Source: Halolamina pelagica
Lineage (GTDB): Archaea > Halobacteriota > Halobacteria > Halobacteriales > Haloferacaceae
Assembly: GCF_001307315.1 (NCBI RefSeq)
Contig: NZ_LGUC01000001.1
Coordinates: 496,001-560,000, forward strand
Direction of reading: 5' to 3'
Length of the DNA stretch: 64,000 bases
In this document: positions 53,552 through 62,643 of the stretch, one piece after another
Position numbering within the stretch: position 1 is the first letter of the stretch
How the letters are laid out: every line of letters starts with the position of its first letter
The notes under the pieces: generated by a model
Databases searched by the model: none
Told to the model about the DNA's origin: nothing
What the model saw: the letters and a program-made list of their open reading frames with translations, nothing else
Made by a program: the position numbers and the translations under genes

Positions 53552-54546
53552 TCAGGCCAGCGGCGTCCGCTCGACCACGGTGCCGTCGTAGTTCGGGTAC
53601 TGCTCGACGATCTCGCCGTCGTCGACGTCGCCGTCCTCGATCATCTCCTCCAGCAGCCACCACGCCACCTCGACGTGGTCGGACTTCACCGTGTAGTACT
53701 CCTCGGGCACGCCGAGCTCCTCGAAGCGCTCCGGATCGGCGTAGCTCTTGCCGTACACCAGCGTCCCGTCGTCGGTCACGTCGTCGAACTCCCGGCGGAC
53801 GTTGCGGGCCATCCGCTTCAGCCGGCGGCGGTGCTGGGCGGCGTCTTTGAACACCGAGGTGCAGAAGTACACCTTCTCGTGGTCGCCCATCACGTCCAGG
53901 ATGTCGCCGCGACTGTTCTCGACGGCGGACATGTGGCCCTCCTTGCGCTCGAACCCTTCCTCCTGCATCCGGCGGTAGTTGCCGTCGGACATCTCGAACT
54001 CGTTGACGTTGCAAAAGTCGGCGGCGCCCTCGTCGAGGAACTCCAGGAACTCCGGCTCCGGCCGGATTCCCGGGATCTCGAACGCCGGCGTCAGCCCCTC
54101 CTCGCGGGCGATGTGGAGGATCTCCTCCCACTCGGTGCCGTGCATGTCGCCCCAGAGCTCCAGCGGCGGGTGGAAGCGGATCTCGTCGAGTCCGGCTTCG
54201 GCGAGTCGGCGCATGTTCTCCCGGCCGCCGGTGATGCCGGTGTAGAGGTGGATGTGGTGGTCCTCGCCGAACTCGTCTTTCAGCAGTTCGATGTAGTGGC
54301 AGGTGCGCTCGAGCACCTCCTGGGGCTCGCCCCCAGTGATGGAGGAGCCCAGTGCGTCCATCCGTTTGGCCTCGGTGATCACGTCCTCGTCGCTCTCGAC
54401 GGGCCGTTCGTTGGCGTACACCTGCTCGACGTTCTTCCGGTTCTCGCCGAGGGACAGTAGAAACAGTCCCGCTGGTCACAGTAGCCGTAGACGAACATCA
54501 CCATCTTGCCGCCCTTGGCGCACTGTTCACAGCCCTTCGAGATCAT
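53552..54546 (-). CDS. Radical SAM protein with CX4CX2C cluster motif (apparent frameshift)
   Basis: About 331 residues. The N terminus, after ISKGCEQCAKGGKMVMFVYG, has YCDQRDCFYC, a CX4CX2C arrangement rather than the usual CX3CX2C, presumed to bind the [4Fe-4S]-SAM cluster. A GGEP motif (SSITGGEPQEVLERT) for the SAM amino group and LYTGITGGREN follow; EIRFHPPLELWGD and FCNVNEFEMSDGNYRRM are strongly patterned. The family seems to be the archaeal COG2108-like radical SAM group of unknown product. The frame breaks at the GGG 54451-54453; one more base gives CPLGENRKNVEQVYANE. Start ATG 54546. Confidence 0.82.
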
Positions 54547-54632
54547 CAGTTACCAGTGCTACCCAGCCGAGCCCCAAAAACCGCACGATCGGCCGTGTGA
54601 GCCGATATCACGCCGTTGAGCCGCCCGGTCGC

Positions 54633-55496
54633 TCAGCCGTTCCACGCGTACCAGAGCATCGGCCCGGCGAACGCCGCCGAGAGCGTGACAGCGTAGGCTA
54701 GCACCACCGCCCCCGCCCCGGCGTCGCCGATCAGCAGCCAGAGCGCGGGCCCCGTCGCGAGCACCCCGAGGCCGAACAGCGCGACGACGGCCCGCTCAGC
54801 ACGACCGATCGGATCGGCGTTCGGGTCGGCGTCGACGCCGGCATCGAGAGCCTCGCGCACCCGCGTGACCTGCCCGCGTGGAACTGCCAGCACGCGAGGG
54901 TTCCGGAAGCCGTCGGCGCCCCGGGCGTAGACGAGCCAGAACACAGTCAAATCGCCGAGATCGATCGACAGGACGCCAGAGAGGGTCGACAGAGCCGCGG
55001 TCGAGTACTGGGTCTCCAGCCTGCGGTCGTCGTCGATGACGGCGTCGGTGCTGAGCGTCATCGCGAGCAGGCCCGCCCCGAAACTTAGGACGGCGACTGC
55101 CACGACCGCGATCCGTGAGTGCAACGATGCCGCGAGCATCGCCCCGCCACAGAGCACCGACGCCGTGAGCAGGCCACGACGGCTCGGGTGCCAGTCCTCG
55201 TGGCCGAACGACGCCTCGGTCTCGTCGCTCAGCATCGCCGCGAGTACCGGCGGCCGGGCAAGCGCGATCACGACGGCCACCCCCAACAGGAGGAGCGGTG
55301 TCCACGACCCGTCCCGGACCGCGAAAGCCGCGAACGCGACACCGCCGACGAGGAGTGTGAGCGCGACCGCACCCAGCGGCGCCAGCAGCCCGTAGGCGAG
55401 CACGTGGAGCAAGCGGCGGCTGTCGGGCGTGACCTGCCACGCGAGTGATGCCGGCGGATCGTCGTTCGCGGGACCGTCGGCCGAATCGGCGGACAT
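54633..55496 (-). CDS. Polytopic membrane protein, function unknown
   Basis: A 287-residue protein with an acidic N terminus (MSADSADGPANDDPPAS) and about seven hydrophobic helices, for example LLHVLAYGLLAPLGAVAL, TPLLLLGVAVVIALA, IAVVAVAVLSFGAGLLAM and a final AVVLAYAVTLSAAFAGPML. Between the helices lies a soluble loop (DDDRRLETQYSTAALSTLS) with VYARGADGFRNPRVLAVPR. I do not recognise a family. It is divergent from the secreted PGF-CTERM protein with about 80 bp between. Confidence 0.65.
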   Translation of the reverse strand: MSADSADGPANDDPPASLAWQVTPDSRRLLHVLAYGLLAPLGAVALTLLVGGVAFAAFAVRDGSWTPLLLLGVAVVIALARPPVLAAMLSDETEASFGHEDWHPSRRGLLTASVLCGGAMLAASLHSRIAVVAVAVLSFGAGLLAMTLSTDAVIDDDRRLETQYSTAALSTLSGVLSIDLGDLTVFWLVYARGADGFRNPRVLAVPRGQVTRVREALDAGVDADPNADPIGRAERAVVALFGLGVLATGPALWLLIGDAGAGAVVLAYAVTLSAAFAGPMLWYAWNG

Positions 55497-55576
55497 CTGC
55501 GCTCCCTTCGAGCGACACCGACAAGAACACGTCGCCGAGGGGAACGGTTTACCGGCGCCGGTCGCACTTGTCGTCC

Positions 55577-56878
55577 ATGGTCCGTCAGCCCTCCACCGAC
55601 GCGGCCGAGCCGCGGACGCTGAACCGCCGACGCTACCTCGCCATCGCGGGCGCCGCAGGACTCGCAGGAGCGACCGGTCTCGGCGCCGCACGCCCTGCCG
55701 ACGCCCAACAGGAGACAGCCTCGCCGCCGGGCGTCGCCGCACGCCGCGAGTACGAACAGCTCCGAATTACCGGGACAGCCCCCTCACACGGCGGGGCACG
55801 AGTGTTCGTCGGCCGCCGTGGAACCCGTCCTGCACCCGACGACCCGGTTCGGATCGCCGCCGTCGGCCCCGACGGCGAGGCCCGACTCCGAACCGACATC
55901 ACGCCCGACCTGCCCGATGACGCCCACGCTATCCCGGACGTCGTCCGCACCGAGAATGGCTATGCGGTCGCCGCTGGCCCGTGGCTCGCGCGCCTCGCGC
56001 CCGATCTCTCGGTGCTCTCAATCGGGAAAGAGGGGTCGATCCCCGCCACCCAACGGACGACGCTGCTCCCCGTCGACGGCGGGTTCGTCGTCGGCTTCAC
56101 CGAGTCGCTGCCGGACGCGTTCTGGACGTGGCTGGTCGGGTTCGACGCCGACGGCAGCTACGCGTGGCACCACCGACACAACGTCAACGGCTCGCAGGCA
56201 CTCGAGTTCCTCCTTCCGGACGGCGACGGCGGCGCGATCACCGGCGGGACGTTCCCGTGGTTGGCGCGGGTCAGTGCGGACGGTGACTTCGAGCCGATCG
56301 ACCTCCCCGAAGGGCTCCCGTCGGGGGTCCTGCAGACCGGGATCCGCGACGGCGACGGGCTCCTGCTCTGCAGTGGGGACACGACTGCACGGCTCGACGC
56401 CGAGTTCGCGCTCGACTGGACCCGGGAGTACGAGTCCGTCGCCGAGCAACAGGCCAGAGAGTTGCAGCCCGACGGGGACGGCTTCGTCGTCAGAACCACC
56501 GGGGAGGACGCGCACGACTTCGGACTCGTGAGTATCGACGCCGATGGATCGCTCCGCTGGCGGCAGTCCTACGACGTCGACGACAACCGAAACGTCGACC
56601 CGCGAACACTCGCCGCCGCCGGTGACGGGACCTACCTCGTCGCCGGCGGCTACAACGAGGGCGAGGCGGGGTGGACGTTCGCGCTCTCGCAGTCGGTCTC
56701 GCCCTCGACACCCACACCGACGGCGACAGGGACGACCACCCCGGCGTCGACGGACACGCCGACTGCGTCACCCACGCCGGCCGGGACGACAACGACTAGC
56801 GTGCCCGGGTTCGGTGTCGCTACCGCGTTCCTCGGCCTCGGCGCCTCGCTGGCTGGCCTGTTGGGCCGCGACGAGTGA
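55577..56878 (+). CDS. Secreted beta-propeller-like protein with Tat signal and PGF-CTERM anchor
   Basis: A 433-residue exported protein. A Tat signal (NRRRYLAIAGAAGLAGATG) is followed by repeated WxxxFDADGS/SVDADG-type blades such as LVGFDADGSYAWHHRHNVNG and VSIDADGSLRWRQSYDVDD, which suggest a PQQ/WD-like beta-propeller. A Thr/Pro-rich stalk (TPTPTATGTTTPASTDTPTA) comes before VPGFGVATAFLGLGAS and a terminal LLGRDE, the PGF-CTERM signal. It would be lipid-anchored on the cell surface after archaeosortase cleavage. No ligand is predicted. A second protein with the same anchor is at the window start. Confidence 0.8.
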   Translation: MVRQPSTDAAEPRTLNRRRYLAIAGAAGLAGATGLGAARPADAQQETASPPGVAARREYEQLRITGTAPSHGGARVFVGRRGTRPAPDDPVRIAAVGPDGEARLRTDITPDLPDDAHAIPDVVRTENGYAVAAGPWLARLAPDLSVLSIGKEGSIPATQRTTLLPVDGGFVVGFTESLPDAFWTWLVGFDADGSYAWHHRHNVNGSQALEFLLPDGDGGAITGGTFPWLARVSADGDFEPIDLPEGLPSGVLQTGIRDGDGLLLCSGDTTARLDAEFALDWTREYESVAEQQARELQPDGDGFVVRTTGEDAHDFGLVSIDADGSLRWRQSYDVDDNRNVDPRTLAAAGDGTYLVAGGYNEGEAGWTFALSQSVSPSTPTPTATGTTTPASTDTPTASPTPAGTTTTSVPGFGVATAFLGLGASLAGLLGRDE

Positions 56879-56921
56879 GGCTCCCGAAAACAGATATGCC
56901 CCCACGCCCTACTCGTCCGTG

Positions 56922-58014
56922 ATGCTGTTGGTCCTCGCCGTCGACCTCGACGACGACCTCGGTCGCAAGACCGGGATCTCCACTCCCGTGTTGGGCCGGG
57001 AGAACGTCGAGGACGCCGCCACGCAGCTCGCGACTGCCGACCCCGAGGACTCCGACGTGAACGTGCTGTTCCAGGCCATCCACACCCGCGACCAGCTCGA
57101 GCGCGGGGGCGAGGAGGTCGCGGTCGCCGCCGTCACCGGGCTCGACGGCAGCGACGTGAAAGCCAACCGCGCGGTCGGCGAGGAGGTCGACACCGTGCTC
57201 GCGGCGCTCTCGACCGGCGAGAACGTGCGTGCGATCGTCATCACCGACGGCGCACAGGACGAGTCCGTCCTCCCGGTGATCCGCTCCCGTGTGCCCATCG
57301 ACGGCCTGCGGCGCGTCGTCGTCCGGCAGGCCCAGGACCTGGAGTCGATCTACTACACGATCAAGCAAGTCCTGGGCGACAAGGAGACCCGCGGCACGCT
57401 GCTCGTCCCCTCGGCGTCCTCCTGCTCGTCTACCCGATGGTGCTGATCGCCAACGCGTTCGACGTTGCGGGGGTCTCCGTGCTCGGGGTGCTCTCCGGCG
57501 CTCTCGGCCTCTATACGCTGTTCCGTGGGCTGGGGCTGGAGGAGGCCGTCGACGACGCCGCCGAGGAGGCCCGCCAGCTGCTGTACGCCGGTCGGGTGAC
57601 GCTGATCACCTACGTCGTCGCGATCGCGCTGGTCGCTATCGGTGGCTGGCAGGGGTACCAGGCGGTGACCGCCGACGCGTCGACCCCCCTATCCCTCCCG
57701 ACCCAGGCCGCCGTGTTCGTCCACGCCGCGGTGAGCTGGGTCGCCGCCGCCGGGGTCACCTCAAGCCTCGGGCAGGTCACCGACGAGTACCTCGACGGCG
57801 CGTTCCGCTGGCGCTACCTCAACGCTCCCTTCTACGTGCTCGCGATCAGCGTCGTGCTCCACGCCGTCTCCGGCTTTTTCCTCCCCGGCGAGGGCGCGAT
57901 GGCGATGACCGATCTCGCAGTGGCGCTGACGGCGGGGACCCTCCTGGGGTGCTGAGCACGCTTACGTTCGCGATCGCGGAGAACCGGTTCCCGGCGACGG
58001 CGGAGGCGGCCTGA
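56922..58014 (+). CDS. DUF373 membrane protein (two apparent frameshifts)
   Basis: About 363 residues. The N-terminal soluble domain has LLVLAVDLDDDLGRKTG, VNVLFQAIHTRDQLE, VAVAAVTGLDGSDVKANRAV and VIRSRVPIDGLRRVVVRQAQ, all typical of archaeal DUF373; then several membrane helices (MVLIANAFDVAGVSVLGVLS, ITYVVAIALVAIGGW and others). Both breaks are one base short in runs: C 57407-57410 (restored LLVPLGVLLLVYPMVLIANA) and G 57946-57949 (restored TLLGVLSTLTFAIAENRFPA, ending at 58014). The function is unknown. The start is ATG at 56922, 43 bp after the preceding stop. Confidence 0.85.
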
Positions 58015-58026
58015 CCGCTCGCGACT

Positions 58027-58869
58027 CTACCGCTCCCGACTGACGACGTACTCCGCCAACTGTTCGAGGTACTCCCGAGCTTCACCGTTCTCGACGGTCG
58101 CCGTCGCCAGCGCGTCGAGCGCGCGGTCGGACTCCGCGGTCGCCCGCCGGTCGGCCTCTTCGGCCGTGAGTTCGGTTACCTGGATCAGCGACGGGCGATC
58201 CATCTCCGCGTCCTGTCCGGCGGGCTTGCCCAGATCCGCCGCGTCGCCGGTCGCGTCCAACACGTCGTCGCGCATCTGGAACGCGACGCCGACGCGCTCG
58301 GCGTACTCGCCCATCGACTCGACGGTAAAGCCGTCGGCGCCGGCGGCGATCGCGCCGACTTCCGCGGCGGCACGGAACAGCGCGCCCGTCTTCCGGCGGG
58401 CGAGCTCCATGTACTCGGCCTCGTTTTCGGGTTCGGCGACCAGCTCTGTCGCCTCGCCCTCGCCGAGTTCGACCATCGCCTCGGCGACGACGGTCATCGC
58501 GTGTTCGTTCGCGGAGAACAGCGCGAACGCCTCGCCCAGCAGGCCGTCGCTGGCGACGATGGCCGGCCCGTAGCCGTACTCCGCCCAGGCGCTGGGGGTG
58601 CCTCGCCGGAGTTCGGAGCGGTCGATGATGTCGTCGACGACCAGCGAGGCGTTGTGAACCAGTTCGATCCCGACGGCGAAGTCGACGGCGTCCTCGGGAT
58701 CGCCGCCGGCGGCTTCGCAGGCCAGCAGCGTGACGGCGGGCCGGACGCGCTTCCCGCCCGACAGCGTGACGTGTGACAGGCGCTCGGCCAGCTCAGGGGG
58801 CTCCACGGACTCCACCAGCGTCGACAGTCGCTCGTCGACGATGGCGACCCGGCTGTCGAGCGTCTCCAT
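58027..58869 (-). CDS. Polyprenyl diphosphate synthase (GGPP/short-chain type)
   Basis: A 280-residue trans-prenyltransferase that builds isoprenoid chains for archaeal lipids, carotenoids and quinones. SHVTLSGGKRVRPAVTLLA binds diphosphate; the first Asp-rich motif is LVVDDIIDRSELRRG (DDxxD); the second is FQMRDDVLDATGD. The length fits short-chain synthases rather than octaprenyl enzymes, but the chain-length residue cannot be judged reliably. It lies next to a quinone-type methyltransferase, and psd and the CDP-alcohol transferase are elsewhere in the window. Confidence 0.88.
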   Translation of the reverse strand: METLDSRVAIVDERLSTLVESVEPPELAERLSHVTLSGGKRVRPAVTLLACEAAGGDPEDAVDFAVGIELVHNASLVVDDIIDRSELRRGTPSAWAEYGYGPAIVASDGLLGEAFALFSANEHAMTVVAEAMVELGEGEATELVAEPENEAEYMELARRKTGALFRAAAEVGAIAAGADGFTVESMGEYAERVGVAFQMRDDVLDATGDAADLGKPAGQDAEMDRPSLIQVTELTAEEADRRATAESDRALDALATATVENGEAREYLEQLAEYVVSRER

Positions 58870-58974
58870 TACCGAAGTATGGGGGCGGAACGCCCAAGTA
58901 CGTGACGATAGCCACCGATCCCGCCGCTCCGGAAAACCGCAGCATTATGGCCCGCCCGCTCCAAGTCGTGGCCA

Positions 58975-59598
58975 ATGGGATTCTTGGAGGACAAAGCGCG
59001 GGCACGCACCTTCTACAAGTACCTCTCGCAGGTGTACGACACGGTGAACCCGCTGGTCTGGAACGAGGAGATGCGCGACGAGGCGCTCTCCCGGACCGGG
59101 ATCGAACAGGGGGATCGCGTGCTCGACGTGGGCTGTGGCACCGGATTCGGCACTGAGGGGCTGCTCCAGCACACCGACGACGTCCACGGGCTCGACCAGA
59201 GCGTCCACCAACTGGAGAAAGCCTGGGCGAAGTTCGGCAAAACCGACCAGGTGAAGTTCTACCGCGGCGACGCCGAACGCCTCCCGTTCGCCGACGACAG
59301 CTTCGACCACTACTGGTCCTCCGGGTCGATCGAGTACTGGCCCAACCCCGTCGACGCCATCGAGGAGGCCCGCCGCGTCACGAAGCCCGGCGGTACCGTC
59401 CTCATCGTCGGCCCGGACAAGCCCAGCAACAGCCTGTTCCACAAGATCGCCGACGCGATCATGCTGTTCTACGACGCCGACGAGGCCGACCGCATGTTCA
59501 GCGAGGCCGGCTTCCCCGAGCGCGAGCACGTCGTGATGCAGGCCAACCCCGGGAGCCCGCGGGCGATCGTCACCATCGCGACCGTCCCCGAGGAGTAG
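58975..59598 (+). CDS. MPBQ/MSBQ-like (quinone-type) SAM methyltransferase
   Basis: A 207-residue class I methyltransferase: RVLDVGCGTGFGTEGLLQH is motif I, DVHGLDQSVHQLEKA motif II, RGDAERLPFADDSFDHYWSS the post-motif, and ARRVTKPGGTVLIVGPDKP motif IV. The segment YKYLSQVYDTVNPLVW is characteristic of the plant/cyanobacterial MPBQ methyltransferase-like family that methylates quinone rings; haloarchaea contain methylated menaquinones, a plausible product. It is divergent from the prenyl synthase, about 105 bp apart, with a cattatgg TATA-like element about 28 bp before the start. Confidence 0.85.
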   Translation: MGFLEDKARARTFYKYLSQVYDTVNPLVWNEEMRDEALSRTGIEQGDRVLDVGCGTGFGTEGLLQHTDDVHGLDQSVHQLEKAWAKFGKTDQVKFYRGDAERLPFADDSFDHYWSSGSIEYWPNPVDAIEEARRVTKPGGTVLIVGPDKPSNSLFHKIADAIMLFYDADEADRMFSEAGFPEREHVVMQANPGSPRAIVTIATVPEE

Positions 59599-59615
59599 CC
59601 TCGCGAGCCCCCTCC

Positions 59616-60137
59616 TTACCCGTCGACGCGCGTCGAGAGCGACGCGAACCGGTGGTCGCCGTAGAACAGCTCGACCGTCAGCCGCGCGCCCGCCTCGAGC
59701 GCGGGGTCGTTCGTCGCTGCAACGCGGAGCGTCGTCGTCTCCCCGACTGCCCACTCGTCGTCGGTCTCGGGGTTGAACGCGCCCCTCGGCCCGCCGTGGA
59801 ACCCTTCGGCGGCGAAGAACGGCACCGGCGGCTGGTGCGTGAGCGGGTCGCCGTCGATGCTGATCTCGACCCGGAGCGCGTGTACGTCGACGGCGTCGCC
59901 GCCCTCGTGAGAGAGCGTGATGCGGTCGCTCTCGGCGCTCACGTCGAACGACGCCGTCGGCGGCGAGCCGCCGAGTGCGGCGGCCTGTCCGAAGAGGACG
60001 GTTCCGAGAATGGCGGCGACGGCGACGGTGATCCCGACGAGTAGTACGGCACCGAGCGCCGGCGAGACGGCGCGATCCGAGTCAGTCAGCGCGGTTGGGA
60101 CGGCTGCGGGCGACGCGGTCGAATCGCGGGGGAGCAC
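59616..60137 (-). CDS. Type IV pilin-like protein
   Basis: A 173-residue archaeal pilin/archaellin-type protein with the class III N-terminal domain: DSDRAVSPALGAVLLVGITV followed by a hydrophobic helix to ILGTVLFG. Prepilin peptidase probably cleaves shortly before the AVSP motif. The remainder is a beta-sandwich-like head (SFDVSAESDRITLSHEGGDA) with ELFYGDHRFASLSTRVDG at the end. Haloarchaea have many such adhesins outside pil operons. Start is GTG at 60137, giving a long leader; a later in-frame start closer to the motif cannot be excluded. Confidence 0.75.
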   Translation of the reverse strand: MLPRDSTASPAAVPTALTDSDRAVSPALGAVLLVGITVAVAAILGTVLFGQAAALGGSPPTASFDVSAESDRITLSHEGGDAVDVHALRVEISIDGDPLTHQPPVPFFAAEGFHGGPRGAFNPETDDEWAVGETTTLRVAATNDPALEAGARLTVELFYGDHRFASLSTRVDG

Positions 60138-60180
60138 GACGGGGCTGGTCGCGCTCTCCTACTTCAACGCTCGCCCGCCC

Positions 60181-61449
60181 TCAGCGCTCGAGCTCCGGCG
60201 GCGCGGTCGCGTTCGTCTCGACGTAGGCCGCAGTCGCCTCGTTGCCCACCGCGAGAACGGTGTAGCTGCCTCGCGGCGAGACTGTCCAGACCGTGCCGTC
60301 GTCGCCAGTTCGGCCGACCGACGTTCGCTCGGCCTGGCCCTGGCTCAGCGTGACGGCGAGATCGACCGGCTCGCCCGACTCGGCGTCGGTGACGCTGATA
60401 CGGAGCGGCCCGCCGGGGTAGGTGCGGTTGACCGTGACGTTGATCCCGTTGATCGTGTTCGACGCGATCGAGCCCGACCGGTACTGCTCGAGCGAGAAGC
60501 GCTGGTACTCCTTGAACACGCGCTCGGAGCCGCTGTCGACGAACGCGGTCAGCGACCGGTTGCCCCCAGTGAGCGTGACGATGTTGGTCGTCCCGGATGT
60601 CGTCGCCGACGGGTCGCCGTACCGGAAGATATCGGGGTAGCTCTCGCGGGTCACGTTGACCGCCTCGTTGGGCTCCATCGTCGCGCTGTCGTCGTCCGAC
60701 TTGACGGCACCGCGATACGCCTCGCGGTGGTAGTGACCGTCGTCGACGGTCGCCAGTTCGTAGCCTTCGGGGCCGGTGGTGACGAAGAACTGCGCCGGCT
60801 CGTCGACACCCCGGATCGCGTCGGCAGCGCGCTCACGGACGGGGCCGCCGAACGTGCGGAGCTCGTACCGGATCTCGGTCGGCCGGGAGAGGCTGAACCC
60901 GTCAATCTCGTCGGCGAGCGCGGTGAGTTTGACCATCCGGGCCTCGAGCGCGTCGGCCTTCGCCGAGATGGTCGCCAGTTCGATCACGAACTCCTCGGGG
61001 GTCAGTTCGCCGGCGTTGAACGCGCGGATGGCGGCCTCCTGTCTGTCGCGCAGCGTGATGATCTCGGTTTCGACGGTCGAGGATGCCTGGATGATGCGGC
61101 GACTGCGTTCGCTCTCGCCGTCGGCGGCGTGGATGAACTCCACCACTGCGGCGGTCTCGACCTCGACAGCGGTGACGTTGCCGTTGAACTCCGCCGCCGG
61201 GCCCAGGTTCAACGTCGCGCGGTCGACGTCGCTCCGCTGGACGGCGCCGTCGGGTACGACGAGCACCCGGGTCTGGTTGCTGCGGTTGAACGATTCCTCT
61301 ACCTGCGCGGGGGTGGTCTGGGTGACGGTGTCGCGGGTCTGGAGACTGTCCGCCGGCACCGTATCGGGGGCGCCGGCGGCGCCGATACCCGCCGGTACGG
61401 CGAGCGCCAGGGAGAGGGCGACTGCGGCGATGATCGCGAGGGACCTCAT
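60181..61449 (-). CDS. Secreted or periplasmic-type protein (DUF7094/7096-like), unknown role
   Basis: A 422-residue protein with a Sec-type signal (MRSLAIIAAVALSLALAVPA) and a long extracellular part. Helical stretches (SRRIIQASSTVETEIITLR, LTPEEFVIELATISAKADAL) precede a beta-rich C-terminal domain with INVTVNRTYPGGPLRISVTD and GTVWTVSPRGSYTVLAVGN, which resembles carboxypeptidase-regulatory-like repeats. NxT/S sequons are frequent, fitting N-glycosylation. The family occurs only in haloarchaea as far as I know. It is divergent from a membrane winged-helix regulator; a ccttaaaac element (61468-61476) gives a leaderless promoter. Confidence 0.7.
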   Translation of the reverse strand: MRSLAIIAAVALSLALAVPAGIGAAGAPDTVPADSLQTRDTVTQTTPAQVEESFNRSNQTRVLVVPDGAVQRSDVDRATLNLGPAAEFNGNVTAVEVETAAVVEFIHAADGESERSRRIIQASSTVETEIITLRDRQEAAIRAFNAGELTPEEFVIELATISAKADALEARMVKLTALADEIDGFSLSRPTEIRYELRTFGGPVRERAADAIRGVDEPAQFFVTTGPEGYELATVDDGHYHREAYRGAVKSDDDSATMEPNEAVNVTRESYPDIFRYGDPSATTSGTTNIVTLTGGNRSLTAFVDSGSERVFKEYQRFSLEQYRSGSIASNTINGINVTVNRTYPGGPLRISVTDAESGEPVDLAVTLSQGQAERTSVGRTGDDGTVWTVSPRGSYTVLAVGNEATAAYVETNATAPPELER

Positions 61450-61545
61450 CAGCGAAACCTATCGCGGCCTCTCCCTTAAAACTCGCCGGAGCGCATCGCA
61501 GGGGTGATAGAAAGCGTTTTGCCCGGGCGCTGTCACGCTGGGGAC

Positions 61546-62568
61546 ATGCGGTACGTCGTCGTTGCCCTCCTGTTAGTCTGCGCGCTCTCGGGCTCAGCGG
61601 TGGCCCAGGAGTCGCCAAACGTCGCCACAGCGACGACGACGTTCGACGTCGACCTCCAGCCCGACGGCGACGCGGCCTGGACGGTCCGGACGACGATCCC
61701 GTTCGACACCGACGACGAGCGGGCCGGATTCCGATCGTACGCCGAGGAGTTCGAGGCCGGCGAGGCGTCGGGCTCACCCGGAATCGCGTTCTTCGAGTCG
61801 GCCGCGGCGGCGGCGTCGACGGCCGCCGACCGGGAGATGGCGATCACGGGCGTCGAGCGCAAGTACACCGTCGGGAACAGCTCCGGCACCCTGGTGCTTC
61901 AGTTCCGGTGGACGAACTTCCTCGAACCCACTGGGGACGGCTACAAGCTCAGCGACGCGTTGCTAACGGAGGACGGGACGTGGCTCCGGTCGCTCCAGTC
62001 CGGACAGGAGATCCGGATCCGAACGCCGCCGGGCTACGATATCCAGCGCAGTATCGAGGCCCGACAGGAAAACGACTCGCTGGTCGTCACCGGCCCCGAG
62101 TCGTTCGATCCGGAGGAGTTCTCGGTCGTGTACGCCGCCGAGAGCACCCCGACGCAGTCGCCCACCGAGCCTGACGAGGGGATCGACGTACTCGCCGCGG
62201 CGCTGCTCGGCCTGCTGTTCCTGGTCGTGCTCGTGTTGGCGGTCTGGCGCTGGCGTGGCGGCGAGCCGATCGCCACGGAGAACGGCGACGGCCCACCGTC
62301 GTCGACGGACGCCTCGGCGCCCGAGCCGAGCGAGCCGGACGAGGAAGACGCCCACGTCGACCCCGAACTCCTCTCTGACGAGGAGCGCGTCGAGACGCTG
62401 CTCGAGAGCAACGGCGGCCGGATGCGGCAGGCCGACATCGTCTCGGAGACCGACTGGTCGGACGCGAAAGTGTCACAGCTGCTGTCTCGGATGGCCGACG
62501 AGGGGCGGGTCGAGAAGCTCCGGCTGGGCCGGGAGAACGTCATCTCCCTCCCCGACGACGAGGAGTAA
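61546..62568 (+). CDS. Membrane-anchored winged-helix regulator with extracellular domain
   Basis: A 341-residue protein. MRYVVVALLLVCALSGSAVA is a signal peptide; residues about 21-220 are an extracellular beta domain (FDVDLQPDGDAAWTVRTTIP) with NSSGT and similar sequons. A single membrane helix (VLAAALLGLLFLVVLVLAVW) is followed by an acidic linker and a C-terminal winged-helix domain (RMRQADIVSETDWSDAKVSQ, LLSRMADEGRVEKLRLGREN), the DUF7343/MarR-like form. The order outside domain, one TM, inside HTH suggests a one-component sensor. It shares its promoter region with the divergent secreted protein at 60181-61449, a natural target. Confidence 0.82.
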   Translation: MRYVVVALLLVCALSGSAVAQESPNVATATTTFDVDLQPDGDAAWTVRTTIPFDTDDERAGFRSYAEEFEAGEASGSPGIAFFESAAAAASTAADREMAITGVERKYTVGNSSGTLVLQFRWTNFLEPTGDGYKLSDALLTEDGTWLRSLQSGQEIRIRTPPGYDIQRSIEARQENDSLVVTGPESFDPEEFSVVYAAESTPTQSPTEPDEGIDVLAAALLGLLFLVVLVLAVWRWRGGEPIATENGDGPPSSTDASAPEPSEPDEEDAHVDPELLSDEERVETLLESNGGRMRQADIVSETDWSDAKVSQLLSRMADEGRVEKLRLGRENVISLPDDEE

Positions 62569-62643
62569 GTTGCCCCGTCGGTGGGTCATCCGCGTGAGGG
62601 CATAGCGAAAGGATTTACCCCCAGCCACGGGAATTTCGTGCCG

